Of a stretch of DNA of 64,000 nt, positions 38,262 to 45,940 are shown one piece after another (the stretch's first letter is position 1; every line of letters starts with the position of its first letter). The stretch spans positions 408,791 to 472,790 of the forward strand of contig NZ_LWLE01000034.1 of the NCBI RefSeq assembly GCF_001905125.1. Reading direction: 5' to 3'. The translations under genes and the position numbers were made by a program. Source of the stretch: Streptomyces sp. TSRI0281 (lineage in GTDB: Bacteria; Actinomycetota; Actinomycetes; Streptomycetales; Streptomycetaceae). The notes under the pieces are model-generated. The model was not told where the DNA came from and ran no database searches. It was given only the letters and a program-made list of their open reading frames with translations.

Positions 38262-39806
38262 ATGTCGCCGAAGAAGCAGTCGACCGCCTCGAAGCGCGCC
38301 CGCCTCGCCGCGCGCCAGGGCGAGAAGTTCACCGAAGCTCTGCGCAACACCGAACCCGCCAGCCCCGCCCCGGCCTCGCCGGAGTGGGACGACCTGGTCG
38401 TGGCCGCCCTGTCCGGCGTCGTCGCCGAGCACGGCATCGTGCCCGTGTCGGTGGTCTGGGATGAGGCCGTCCGGCACTCGATGGTCCAGCGCGACGACGG
38501 CGTCCGGTGGGGCGTGACCGAGCCCGCCGCCGACGGCGTCGTCATCCGCGAGGTACGCGACTGCACCGGGGTGATGGCCAAGGGCACGCGGGTGCCCGTG
38601 CCGCACCGCCTGGACGACGGGCGGGTGGAGGTCGCGGCCCTGTGGCCCGTGGTCTGGCACTCGAACCGGGAGCCCTACTGGCGCTACGTCCACAACGGCT
38701 GGTCGGTGGAACAGCCGGGCGACTTTCCCGGCGGACTCGGCCCGGTGTGCCCCAGCCCTGACCTGCCGTACGAGGTGCGGGTCTACACCGTGCCGGACGG
38801 CATCCTGGGTGAGGACCACTTCGGCGGCTCCCCGAGCTGGTGGACGCGGGCCTGGTGCGACCGTCTCGACAAGGCGGTCCTCCTGGCGGACACAGCGGTC
38901 GCCCACCGGCTGAGGACGCCGGAGCGTCCCGCCGGCGGCGACTGCGGCGATCTGCGGGCCGAGGTCTGGAAGCACTCCACCACCGACCGGTGGGGCACCC
39001 TGCCCGAACGGCTCCACGGGGCCGACGCCGATCCGGACCGGCCGGTGGTGCCCCGCCTGCCGTACGACACCTGGCCCCCGGGCCGCCCCGCCTCGACCGA
39101 GCCGACCCCAGAGCCGGACTGGTTCCCGGACGAGCAGCACCCGCCGACCTACGACCTGCGAGTCTGGTCCGAGACCGACGGCCGCTGGACGACGCTCGGC
39201 TGGTTCGACGGCGGCCGCAACTCGACGGGCCTCGCCGCCACCCTGCTGCGCGTAGGCACCGGCGGCCCGTACACCTTCGCCGAGACCTGGGGCCCGCACC
39301 ACCCGGACACCTGGCGGCACGACTGGACGCAGGAAGGCCGGGCCCTGGCGGGCTGCCACCCCGAGGAGCCGTACGCAGAGCGGTCCGCCCGCCACGTCGA
39401 GCGGCGCCGCCAGAAGGAGCAGGTCCTGGCGGCCGCGCTCGCCGCCCGCAGCCGCGGCACGCTCACCGCCGAGCAGGCCGCCGCCCGGCTGGCGAAAGGC
39501 GGGCAGAAGTACCGCGACTTCCTGCACATCGGGATGGTCTGCATCATGGACGCCCTCAACGAGATGCGCCTGGCCGCCGCCGAGGGCAGCGAGGAGCGGA
39601 TGCAGGCGCGTACGGCACTGGACGCCCTGGAGGAACTTCACCGGGTCGACGACTGGGTCATCGAGCTGACCACCGCGCACATGACGTCCGCCCAGCGGCG
39701 CGACACGGACTCCCCGGACACGTCACAGCGGTGGCGGATGCGGGCGTTGCAGGAGTACCTGACCCCCGGCCCGTCGGTTGACGGGGTGCCCGGCCTGTCC
39801 GCCTGA
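38262..39806 (+). CDS. Unknown 514-aa Trp-rich protein
   Basis: ATG 38262 with CTGGAG upstream; the frame open since 38046 is not used. The basic start (MSPKKQSTASKRARLAARQG, then EKFTEALR) is a leader seen on many Streptomyces mobile-element proteins. The body has many Trp and Asp/Arg (YWRYVHNGWSVEQPGDFPGG, TYDLRVWSETDGRWTTLGWF) and a helical C-terminal third (LAKGGQKYRDFLHIGMVCIM). No family recognised. Located between terminase and portal, where actinophages often carry non-essential genes. A strong terminator follows. Confidence 0.55.
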   Translation: MSPKKQSTASKRARLAARQGEKFTEALRNTEPASPAPASPEWDDLVVAALSGVVAEHGIVPVSVVWDEAVRHSMVQRDDGVRWGVTEPAADGVVIREVRDCTGVMAKGTRVPVPHRLDDGRVEVAALWPVVWHSNREPYWRYVHNGWSVEQPGDFPGGLGPVCPSPDLPYEVRVYTVPDGILGEDHFGGSPSWWTRAWCDRLDKAVLLADTAVAHRLRTPERPAGGDCGDLRAEVWKHSTTDRWGTLPERLHGADADPDRPVVPRLPYDTWPPGRPASTEPTPEPDWFPDEQHPPTYDLRVWSETDGRWTTLGWFDGGRNSTGLAATLLRVGTGGPYTFAETWGPHHPDTWRHDWTQEGRALAGCHPEEPYAERSARHVERRRQKEQVLAAALAARSRGTLTAEQAAARLAKGGQKYRDFLHIGMVCIMDALNEMRLAAAEGSEERMQARTALDALEELHRVDDWVIELTTAHMTSAQRRDTDSPDTSQRWRMRALQEYLTPGPSVDGVPGLSA

Positions 39807-39811
39807 CGGCC

Positions 39812-39852
39812 GGTCCGCCGGGGCTGCGCCGCACGGTTGGCCCCGGCGGACC
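39812..39852 (+). terminator. Terminator
   Basis: GGTCCGCCGGGGC and GCCCCGGCGGACC, perfect 13-bp stem after the stop at 39806. Confidence 0.85.
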
Positions 39853-39900
39853 AGCCGCCCCTGCCCTACGACTCCCTGACGACCAGACAGGACGATCCAC

Positions 39901-40242
39901 GTGCCCCACCCCGAAGAAGACTTGGCCCTCGTGAAGTTCACGGGCGGCCCGACGATCACCGTGTACGGCCCCGAGCTCCACCGTCCCGCACTCCCGGCGA
40001 GCGGCGGTCCGGGCTACGCGGAGTTCAGCGGCTACATCTGGGCCGGGCTGCCCGAACTGCCCGACATCCCCTGGCCCACCGCCTCCGCCCGGATCGAGCA
40101 GCCGGGCACCGCACCATACGAAGTGACGGGCGCCGACGTCGACGTCAGCTGCTCCGGGCGCCGTATGGACTACCTCAAACTGATCTGGCGGACGCCGGCG
40201 GGCGAACTCGATCTCCCGGTCGATGATGTAGTCGCGGGATAG
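39901..40242 (+). CDS. Unknown 113-aa beta-rich protein
   Basis: GTG with CAGGA upstream. Product VPHPEEDLALVKFTGGPTIT...ELDLPVDDVVAG, mostly strands with few helices. No motif recognised. Stands alone between two control gaps. Confidence 0.5.
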   Translation: MPHPEEDLALVKFTGGPTITVYGPELHRPALPASGGPGYAEFSGYIWAGLPELPDIPWPTASARIEQPGTAPYEVTGADVDVSCSGRRMDYLKLIWRTPAGELDLPVDDVVAG

Positions 40243-40374
40243 GCCCCGCCTCTTCCAGGTGGCGGGGCAGCCGTCCGGCTGGCTGTGCCCGTTCGACCAC
40301 CGAAGCACGGCGCCGCGACCGGCAGCCGATCCGAGAGGCCGCGAGACAGGGGCTGTACGTGAGAAGCTGCGACC

Positions 40375-40704
40375 ATGCCCCTTCTCGACGGCGAGCAGTT
40401 CCTCCGAGCCCACCTGGACGCCAACCCGGACGCCCACCATGCTGCGCTCCACGACCCCGAGTACGCGGCCAGCGTGCACCACCTCCAGACGACCCTCGAC
40501 CGCCTCGGCCACGCCTTGGCCGCCGAGGGCATCACGGACGAGGACCAGGCCCGCCGGATCGGGGCCCGGCTCGCCACCGACCTCCTCGGCACCGACGAGT
40601 CGAACGCACGGATGGAGTCCCGCGCCCGGCTCGTCAGGGACCTCTACGACAAGGGCGTGGTCCATATGCCGGTGCCCGTCGACCTGCTGGGCCGCCCGTC
40701 GTGA
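40375..40704 (+). CDS. Unknown 109-aa helical protein
   Basis: MPLLDGEQFLRAHLDANPDA: His/Asp-rich helices (YAASVHHLQTTLDRLGHALA, DEDQARRIGARLATDLLGTD) and a short C-terminal strand segment (VHMPVPVDLLGRPS). AGAAG upstream is a weak ribosome-binding site. No family recognised. Confidence 0.45.
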   Translation: MPLLDGEQFLRAHLDANPDAHHAALHDPEYAASVHHLQTTLDRLGHALAAEGITDEDQARRIGARLATDLLGTDESNARMESRARLVRDLYDKGVVHMPVPVDLLGRPS

Positions 40705-40745
40705 GCGGACTCCTCCCACCGCACCGGCAGTAGGGCTTCCCGGCC

Positions 40746-40943
40746 GTGCCGCGCGCCGACATCGAATGGCAGATGGCCCGCGCCAACGTGCGCAGCGTCG
40801 TCGGGGACGACCTGGACGCGGTCGCGCACCGGGCCGGCCTGACCACCGCGGAGGCCCTTGACCTCCTCGCGGCGGCCCCCCGGCGGCTCCTGGCGAAGAC
40901 CCCTTCGGAAGCATTCACCCAGACCGAACGGACTCTGCCGTGA
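40746..40943 (+). CDS. 65-aa helical protein, possible HTH
   Basis: VPRADIEWQMARANVRSVVG...LDAVAHRAGLTTAEALDLLA: the helix-turn-helix-like AVAHRAGLTTAEALDLL suggests DNA binding. GTG start, and its stop overlaps the next start (GTGA). Confidence 0.45.
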   Translation: MPRADIEWQMARANVRSVVGDDLDAVAHRAGLTTAEALDLLAAAPRRLLAKTPSEAFTQTERTLP

Positions 40944-41365
40944 TCGTCACCGGCGTCGCCGCCGTCCTCGACCAGCCCATGCGCAACCGTCCTGTCACCT
41001 TCACCCGGCCCCGCCCGTACCTCACCGCCCCGGGCGCGCCCGTCATCCGCGATGGCAAGCAGGTCGGCGAGGTACTCCGAGCCTGGGTCGACGGGCACCT
41101 GGTCCACTGGGAAGGGCTGCTGATGCGGCCCGTCCTCGGTTGGACGGATACCCCGGGCGACGACGCCCTGATCCCGGAGTGCGAGCCCCCGCTGCCCGAC
41201 CTCGTCGCCGGAGGCCGGCTCGTCGGGCTCACCGACCTCGTCCGCGCGCAGATGACGTACCAGTCCACCGGCACCATCGTGTCGAACTGGTCGATCGCCG
41301 GGGTGACGCTCCTGCCGTACGGCACTCGCCCGTGGCTAGACCTGTACCTCGCCCCCGCCCCGTAG
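40940..41365 (+). CDS. Unknown 141-aa beta-rich protein
   Basis: GTG overlapping the previous stop. Strand-rich (VTGVAAVLDQPMRNRPVTFT, VGEVLRAWVDGHLVHWEGLL) with a GWTDTPGDDALIPECEPP loop. No motif recognised; co-translated with the 65-aa gene. Confidence 0.45.
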   Translation: MIVTGVAAVLDQPMRNRPVTFTRPRPYLTAPGAPVIRDGKQVGEVLRAWVDGHLVHWEGLLMRPVLGWTDTPGDDALIPECEPPLPDLVAGGRLVGLTDLVRAQMTYQSTGTIVSNWSIAGVTLLPYGTRPWLDLYLAPAP

Positions 41366-41425
41366 ACCCCGGGCGCCGTGGCGCGATCCGGTCGCAGGCT
41401 GTGAACTGTCCGGGAGGATCCCCGG

Positions 41426-42011
41426 ATGGACATTGAACTGGCCGTCGCGCTCGTCGGTACAGGCGGCGCACTCCTCGGCGCGATCATCGGCGGAGCCGCC
41501 GCCCTGGCCGCCGCGAAGCAGGGTTACAAGGGTGCACTGGAGGCCGCAGCCCGCAGCGCCCAGCACGAGGCTCACAAAGCGTTCCTCGACGCCGCAGAGA
41601 GCTACTATGCACCGGCCGAGAAGGCGGTGCGCCCCGCCCGCCAACTGATTCAGGCGCACATCGACTCGCTGGGCTACGACCCCTCAGACCTGTCGAATGA
41701 AGACCGGGCACGGCTCCGGTTGCTGGTCGCCGCAGTCGGCCGTCCGGACCCGATCAGGGCCGCAGTCCGGACCGTCCGGCAAGCTGGCCCGCCCCCCGTC
41801 CACCAAGCCGCCCGGGGGGGTCCTCGAAAAGGCCGCCAACGTCACGAACGTCCTCAACGAGCTCGAAGCCGACGACCCCGAAGACCACCAGTCAGCCCTA
41901 CTGCACCCATCGGCGCCCTACGATGCGGTCCGCGATCTGAGAGCTGCCATGGACGCATTCGCCGACGCAGCAGGCAAACACGGCGGGCACAAGAGAGCCC
42001 TCACCGCGTAG
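41426..42011 (+). pseudogene. Membrane-anchored protein interrupted by a frameshift
   Basis: The 5' part (ATG 41426: DIELAVALVGTGGALLGAII...RLRLLVAAVGRPDPIRAAVR) is coding in one frame: an N-terminal hydrophobic helix and a charged helix. From about 41775 coding character moves to another frame (GKLARPPSTKPPGGVLEKAA...AAMDAFADAAGKHGGHKRAL, stop 42011). The switch falls in a stretch with CCGGAC words and a run of seven G (41814-41820). Restoring one frame gives a ~190-aa protein. It may be a true mutation, a sequencing slip or programmed shifting. Confidence 0.5.
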
Positions 42012-42117
42012 TGCCTCGCGCCCCCGGGAATCAGCCGACGCTCCGTACGGGCCACCGTGCCGCGTCCCGTCCGCAGCGCCTCGAAGACGGCTGGCAGGCG
42101 TCTGGCAGGCTGACCTC

Positions 42118-42321
42118 ATGGCAGAGATCGAAATTCCGGACACCCTCATTGACCTGGAGCGCGCCGCCTGGGCCGAACTGCAGGAGGGGCGGCTCACCGT
42201 AGAGACGGCCGCAGCCGTGCAGCAGGCCATCAGCGAGCACGCCGCTGCCACTCCCGGCCTGTCCCGGTACGAGCTGGAGAAGGAGCTCAAGCGCCGGGTG
42301 AGACACCCGGAGGACTCATGA
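42118..42321 (+). CDS. 67-aa helical protein
   Basis: MAEIEIPDTLIDLERAAWAE...KELKRRVRHPEDS: almost entirely amphipathic helix with alternating acidic and basic residues. Small proteins of this kind often accompany phage structural operons. No function assigned. Confidence 0.5.
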   Translation: MAEIEIPDTLIDLERAAWAELQEGRLTVETAAAVQQAISEHAAATPGLSRYELEKELKRRVRHPEDS

Positions 42322-42344
42322 CCTGTAGCAGATCGGACCAGCGG

Positions 42345-42539
42345 TTACGGGGCTTCCTCCTGGCCCTCGTCGAGGGCCAGGAGGTCCATAGCGAGGGCCA
42401 GGTAGTCGCCGTCCGTACGCGGGTGTGAGGTCGTTGTGTCCCAGAGCTGGAGGACGGCGGCCATGCGGTCGGCCACGGGCGGGGTGTCGCGCGGACCGGT
42501 GCTCCCGGTCGGATGCTCGTGCTCGTCGTCGGGGATCAT
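42345..42539 (-). CDS. 64-aa protein
   Basis: MIPDDEHEHPTGSTGPRDTP...YLALAMDLLALDEGQEEAP: disordered acidic start, then ADRMAAVLQLWDTTTSHPRT and a short helix. Convergent with the 67-aa gene. An ATG 21 bases upstream is an alternative start. No motif. Confidence 0.45.
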   Translation of the reverse strand: MIPDDEHEHPTGSTGPRDTPPVADRMAAVLQLWDTTTSHPRTDGDYLALAMDLLALDEGQEEAP

Positions 42540-42593
42540 GCTGGCACCGTAGCCGCGCATATGTCGCAGTTACGTCGCACACCGGGGGCATGG

Positions 42594-42839
42594 CTACAGC
42601 TTGGCGACCCAGCCGGTTACCGGGGGCCGCTCCCCGGCCTCCCGCACGTAGCCGATGACGTCGTCGAGACGGTCAGACTCCTCGTCCTGCGCGTCCAGGT
42701 GGAGCCGGTCGGCCAGCATCCCGAGCGCCGGGATCGTGGCGTAGGTGATCTCCCCAGTGGCGTACAGGCGGCTGATGTGGCCGCCGTCGCGGTGTGGGCG
42801 CAGGATCTCGCGTACGGCGGTGTCGTTGATGTCGGTCAC
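42594..42839 (-). CDS. 81-aa protein, possible HTH
   Basis: GTG 42839: VTDINDTAVREILRPHRDGG...ISRLYATGEITYATIPALGM, then LADRLHLDAQDEESDRLDDV and a short tail. Helices around HISRLYATGEITYATIPALG could bind DNA. Divergent from the zinc protein at 42897, with a 57-base shared control gap. Might regulate that divergent pair; unproven. Confidence 0.5.
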   Translation of the reverse strand: MTDINDTAVREILRPHRDGGHISRLYATGEITYATIPALGMLADRLHLDAQDEESDRLDDVIGYVREAGERPPVTGWVAKL

Positions 42840-42896
42840 GCTGCCACGATAGAGAACCGGGCCATGCTTGCTGGGCAGTTCGGTCACACTGGCAAC

Positions 42897-43163
42897 GTGA
42901 AACTGCCCCGCGTGGAGTGCCCGAAGTGCCGACGGCCCACGGCCGTCGCCCCCATGGCCGGATCTCTCACGAAGGGCCGCCTGTGGCGGCACGACGACGC
43001 GAACGCCCGCCACGAACCCGGCGGGTCCCTCGTGTCCTGCTCGGATTCCCTCAGCACCGTCGACCTGCCGGAGATCGGCCGCCAGATGGTGTTCGACCTT
43101 GGCGTCCCGGACCCGGACACGGCACCCGAGCCGGAACCCCTGGAGACCGACGTCCTGTTCTGA
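42897..43163 (+). CDS. Small zinc-binding protein
   Basis: 88 aa, GTG 42897: VKLPRVECPKCRRPTAVAPM...HEPGGSLVSCSD. CPKC plus a later His/Cys make a probable zinc site; the basic middle (GSLTKGRLWRHDDANARHEP) suggests nucleic-acid contact. The tail is acidic and Pro-rich. Faces away from the 81-aa gene. Confidence 0.55.
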   Translation: MKLPRVECPKCRRPTAVAPMAGSLTKGRLWRHDDANARHEPGGSLVSCSDSLSTVDLPEIGRQMVFDLGVPDPDTAPEPEPLETDVLF

Positions 43164-43174
43164 CCCCACCCCGC

Positions 43175-43227
43175 GAAGTGATCAGAGACCGGGCCTGAGC
43201 TGGGAGAACCACTCCGGGAAGTGATCA
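43175..43227. promoter_or_regulatory. Pair of GAAGTGATCA sites before the virion operon
   Basis: GAAGTGATCA at 43175-43184 and again at 43218-43227, 43 bases apart (about four helical turns). They lie in the gap that precedes the portal/capsid operon, where a late-gene activator or repressor would act. No clear -35/-10 was assigned. Confidence 0.5.
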
Positions 43228-43286
43228 CTGGGTTGGTCTATCATCCGCCGCTGCACTCAGCCGGATGATCTGCCATCGGGGTTCCC

Positions 43287-43622
43287 ATGATCAATCTCGT
43301 AGAACTCGCCGTCCTCGCGTGCGCCGGATACCGGGGGACGCAGCTCCTCGTCCATGACTCGATCCTCGACCTGGTGCGCGACCGGGTCGAGGGCTGGTTC
43401 GGGAAGCGGCCCGAGTCCAAGGCCCGCGAGATGGTCGTGACGCTGATCTCCTGCGTCTACTGCACCGGCTGGTGGGTATCCGGCGCAGTCCTCGCCACGT
43501 ACCTACTCGCAACCGACCGGTGGCACGACGCCCCACTCCTGGTCCACGGCCTGGAGTGGCTGGCCGTCGCCGGCGCCGCAGTCGCGATCAACCGCTGGGA
43601 CGACTCCCTCAAGGACCACTGA
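43287..43622 (+). CDS. DUF1360-like membrane protein
   Basis: 111 aa: MINLVELAVLACAGYRGTQL, ISCVYCTGWWVSGAVLATYL, LEWLAVAGAAVAINRW. The CVYCTGWW motif after a first helix is the mark of DUF1360 proteins, found in phages and Gram-positive bacteria with unknown role. Two or three membrane helices. Opens the virion operon and overlaps the portal start (TGATG). Confidence 0.6.
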   Translation: MINLVELAVLACAGYRGTQLLVHDSILDLVRDRVEGWFGKRPESKAREMVVTLISCVYCTGWWVSGAVLATYLLATDRWHDAPLLVHGLEWLAVAGAAVAINRWDDSLKDH

Positions 43623-45382
43623 TGGCGCAACCCGGCCGCACGCTGACGGCCGCCGCGTCCCGGTACACCAGCCGGAAGATCCGAGGCGGAAAAGAGCACA
43701 AGACCCAGGGCTGGCAACTCAGGGCGTACGACATGTACCACCAGGTCCCCGAGGTCCGGTTCGCTGCCACCTGGATCGGTAGCGCGATGGCGGGTGCCCG
43801 CCTGTATGCGGGCACCCGCGACGACGACGGGTCGATCGACCAGGCACCGAAAGGGCACCGCGCCGCCGAGATCGTCGAACAGATCGCTGGCGGCAGCGAC
43901 GGCCAGGGCAACATGCTCTCCGCCTTCGGGAAGCACCTGACGATCCCCGGCGAAGGGTGGATCGTCGTCCGCCCTAACAGTGAGGTGCTGTCGCCGTACG
44001 CCCCCGAGGACGGGCACGACTGGCGTGTCCTGTCCGTGAGGGAGGTCAAGCAGCAGGCCGGAAAGCTCGTCGCGGAGATCGATGGCGAGGACATCCCCAT
44101 CGAGGAGGGCGACCCCGACGCCCTCGACACCGAGGGAGCCGTAGCGCTCCGCGTGTGGGAACCGGACCCCGAGCGCGCCATCGAGGCGGACAGCCCCGTG
44201 CGGTCGTCCCTGGACCTGCTGGAGGAACTGCTGCTCCTCAACTCCGCCGTGAAGGCCATCGCCCGGTCCCGGCTCACCGGGCGGGGGCTGCTCCTTATCC
44301 CCAAGGGCACGCGTTTCCCGACGAGCGGCGCGGCCGACGGCGCCGAGGACGATCTACTTGAGGTCTTCATGACGATCGCGGAGACCGCGATCCGTGACCC
44401 CGAGTCCGCCGCGGCGACCGTCCCGATCATCCTGGAGGTCCCCGCCGAGGCCATCGCCGACTTCAAGCACCTGTCGTTCGAGTCGACCTTCGACGAACTG
44501 GCGCTGAAACTCCGCGAGGAGGCTGTGCGCCGGTTCGCGGTCGGTCTGGATGTCCCCGCCGAGATCCTCCTCGGCCTGGGTGACGTCAACCACTGGGGCC
44601 AGTGGGCGCTCACCAGCGAGGCGATCCGTCTCGGGATCGAGCCGAAGCTCCGGACGCTGTGCCACGCCCTCACCCAGCAGTGGTTACGCCCACTCCTCGA
44701 AGCGGAGGGCATCGAGGACTGGCACCGTTGGCTCGTCTGGTTCGACACCTCCCCGCTCCGTGTCCGTACGAACAGGTCGGAGACCGCCTTGCAGGCACAC
44801 GACAGGGGCGTGATCAGCGACGACGCTCTCCGCCGCGAGACAGGGTTCGACGACTCCGACGCCCCCTCGGAGCAGGAGATCGCCGACCGCAACAGCAGGA
44901 AGCAGCCCGCAGGCGAAGGCGCCGACCAGGCCGACGAGACGCCGCCGCCGAAGGTGGACCTGCCGGTCGACGAGAGCGAAGCACCGCCGGAAACGCTGCC
45001 CGCCTCGGCAGCCGGCCCCGCGGCACGCACCGGACTGCTGGATGCCGCCGACGTCCTGATCTGGAGCGCGCTCACCGCGGCCGGTAAGACCCTGAGGAAC
45101 ACCCCCGCCTGCCCGCGCTCCGAACGGGCCCGGTACCGGGACGTCGACCCAGCGACGATGCACACGCTGCTCCCGGTCGACTTCGACTCGACGACCAGGT
45201 GGCGGCTCCTCGACGGGGCGTGGGCCCGGGTCCCCGAGATCGCCCGCCGCCACCAGGTCGACCCGGAGTGCCTGACCGCGTCCCTCGACGACTACGTACG
45301 CGGCCTGATCGCCGCCGGGATCGGCCACGACTACGACCTGGTGTCCTCCGTCCTCGCCCCGTGCCTCGGGCTCGCCGCGTGA
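43622..45382 (+). CDS. Portal protein
   Basis: 586 aa. N-terminal segment AAASRYTSRKIRGGKEHKTQ, then VRFAATWIGSAMAGARLYAG, IPGEGWIVVRPN, a long helical stem region (LLEELLLLNSAVKAIARSRL) and FAVGLDVPAEILLGLGDVNH, then WALTSEAIRLGIEPKLRTLC, are classic siphovirus portal features. The C-terminal ~160 residues are acidic and Pro-rich, then helical. It forms the DNA-entry ring at one capsid vertex and docks the terminase and adaptor. Next to MuF and capsid genes, as expected. Confidence 0.85.
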   Translation: MAQPGRTLTAAASRYTSRKIRGGKEHKTQGWQLRAYDMYHQVPEVRFAATWIGSAMAGARLYAGTRDDDGSIDQAPKGHRAAEIVEQIAGGSDGQGNMLSAFGKHLTIPGEGWIVVRPNSEVLSPYAPEDGHDWRVLSVREVKQQAGKLVAEIDGEDIPIEEGDPDALDTEGAVALRVWEPDPERAIEADSPVRSSLDLLEELLLLNSAVKAIARSRLTGRGLLLIPKGTRFPTSGAADGAEDDLLEVFMTIAETAIRDPESAAATVPIILEVPAEAIADFKHLSFESTFDELALKLREEAVRRFAVGLDVPAEILLGLGDVNHWGQWALTSEAIRLGIEPKLRTLCHALTQQWLRPLLEAEGIEDWHRWLVWFDTSPLRVRTNRSETALQAHDRGVISDDALRRETGFDDSDAPSEQEIADRNSRKQPAGEGADQADETPPPKVDLPVDESEAPPETLPASAAGPAARTGLLDAADVLIWSALTAAGKTLRNTPACPRSERARYRDVDPATMHTLLPVDFDSTTRWRLLDGAWARVPEIARRHQVDPECLTASLDDYVRGLIAAGIGHDYDLVSSVLAPCLGLAA

Positions 45383-45621
45383 ACCGGCCCCGCGGCCCTC
45401 AAGCCGCCCCCGTACACCGCTCGCCGTGGACGGCGTTCGTGCTCCACACCGACACCCCGGAAACCGGCTGGTGCACGGTCTGCAAGGCATGGACGCTCCT
45501 CACCGCCTGTCTGCTGCTCCTGACCCCTGACGGGGTGTCGGCGCTCGGTGCCCGCACCTGGTGCGAGGTGTGCGACGACCCCGACGTCCCGCTCCCTCCG
45601 AGGAGGATCGACCGTGCCTGA
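45379..45621 (+). CDS. Small Cys-rich zinc-type protein
   Basis: 80 aa: WCTVCKAWTLLTACLLLLTP ... TWCEVCDDPDVPLPP. CxxC pairs bracket a hydrophobic helix. GTG overlaps the portal stop and its own stop overlaps the next gene. Likely a structural or assembly accessory; unknown. Confidence 0.5.
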   Translation: MNRPRGPQAAPVHRSPWTAFVLHTDTPETGWCTVCKAWTLLTACLLLLTPDGVSALGARTWCEVCDDPDVPLPPRRIDRA

Positions 45622-45940
45622 CGACGGAGTGGTTCCGCTGGGGCACATTCGCGCCTCGCACCGGGTCCTGGGCTGGTGCTCGCTCTGCCCTGCGCACGAT
45701 GCGCTGGACGAGCTGCTCGCCTGGCGCGACGACGCGTACACGGACCCGGCCGACGAGGCGAACCCGCCCATGGCCATCACCACCACGTACGGGGACTGCC
45801 GGGCGTGCGGTGCGGAGGAAACCGTCGTCACGTCCGTGGTGACCGTCCGGACCCGTACCGGGCGTCGCCAGGCCACCCAGTGGACGTACTGCCTGTACTG
45901 CGACGACGTTCCCAAGGAGGCTGCTGATGGGCAAGCGTGA
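45614..45940 (+). CDS. Small zinc-ribbon protein
   Basis: 108 aa from GTG 45614 (AGGAGGA upstream): HRVLGWCSLCPAHDALDELL ... GDCRACGAEETVVTSVVTVR ... WTYCLYCDDVPKEA. Three CxxC pairs give one or two zinc sites. It repeats the theme of the previous gene and overlaps the MuF-fusion start by 14 bases. Function unknown. Confidence 0.5.
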   Translation: MPDDGVVPLGHIRASHRVLGWCSLCPAHDALDELLAWRDDAYTDPADEANPPMAITTTYGDCRACGAEETVVTSVVTVRTRTGRRQATQWTYCLYCDDVPKEAADGQA

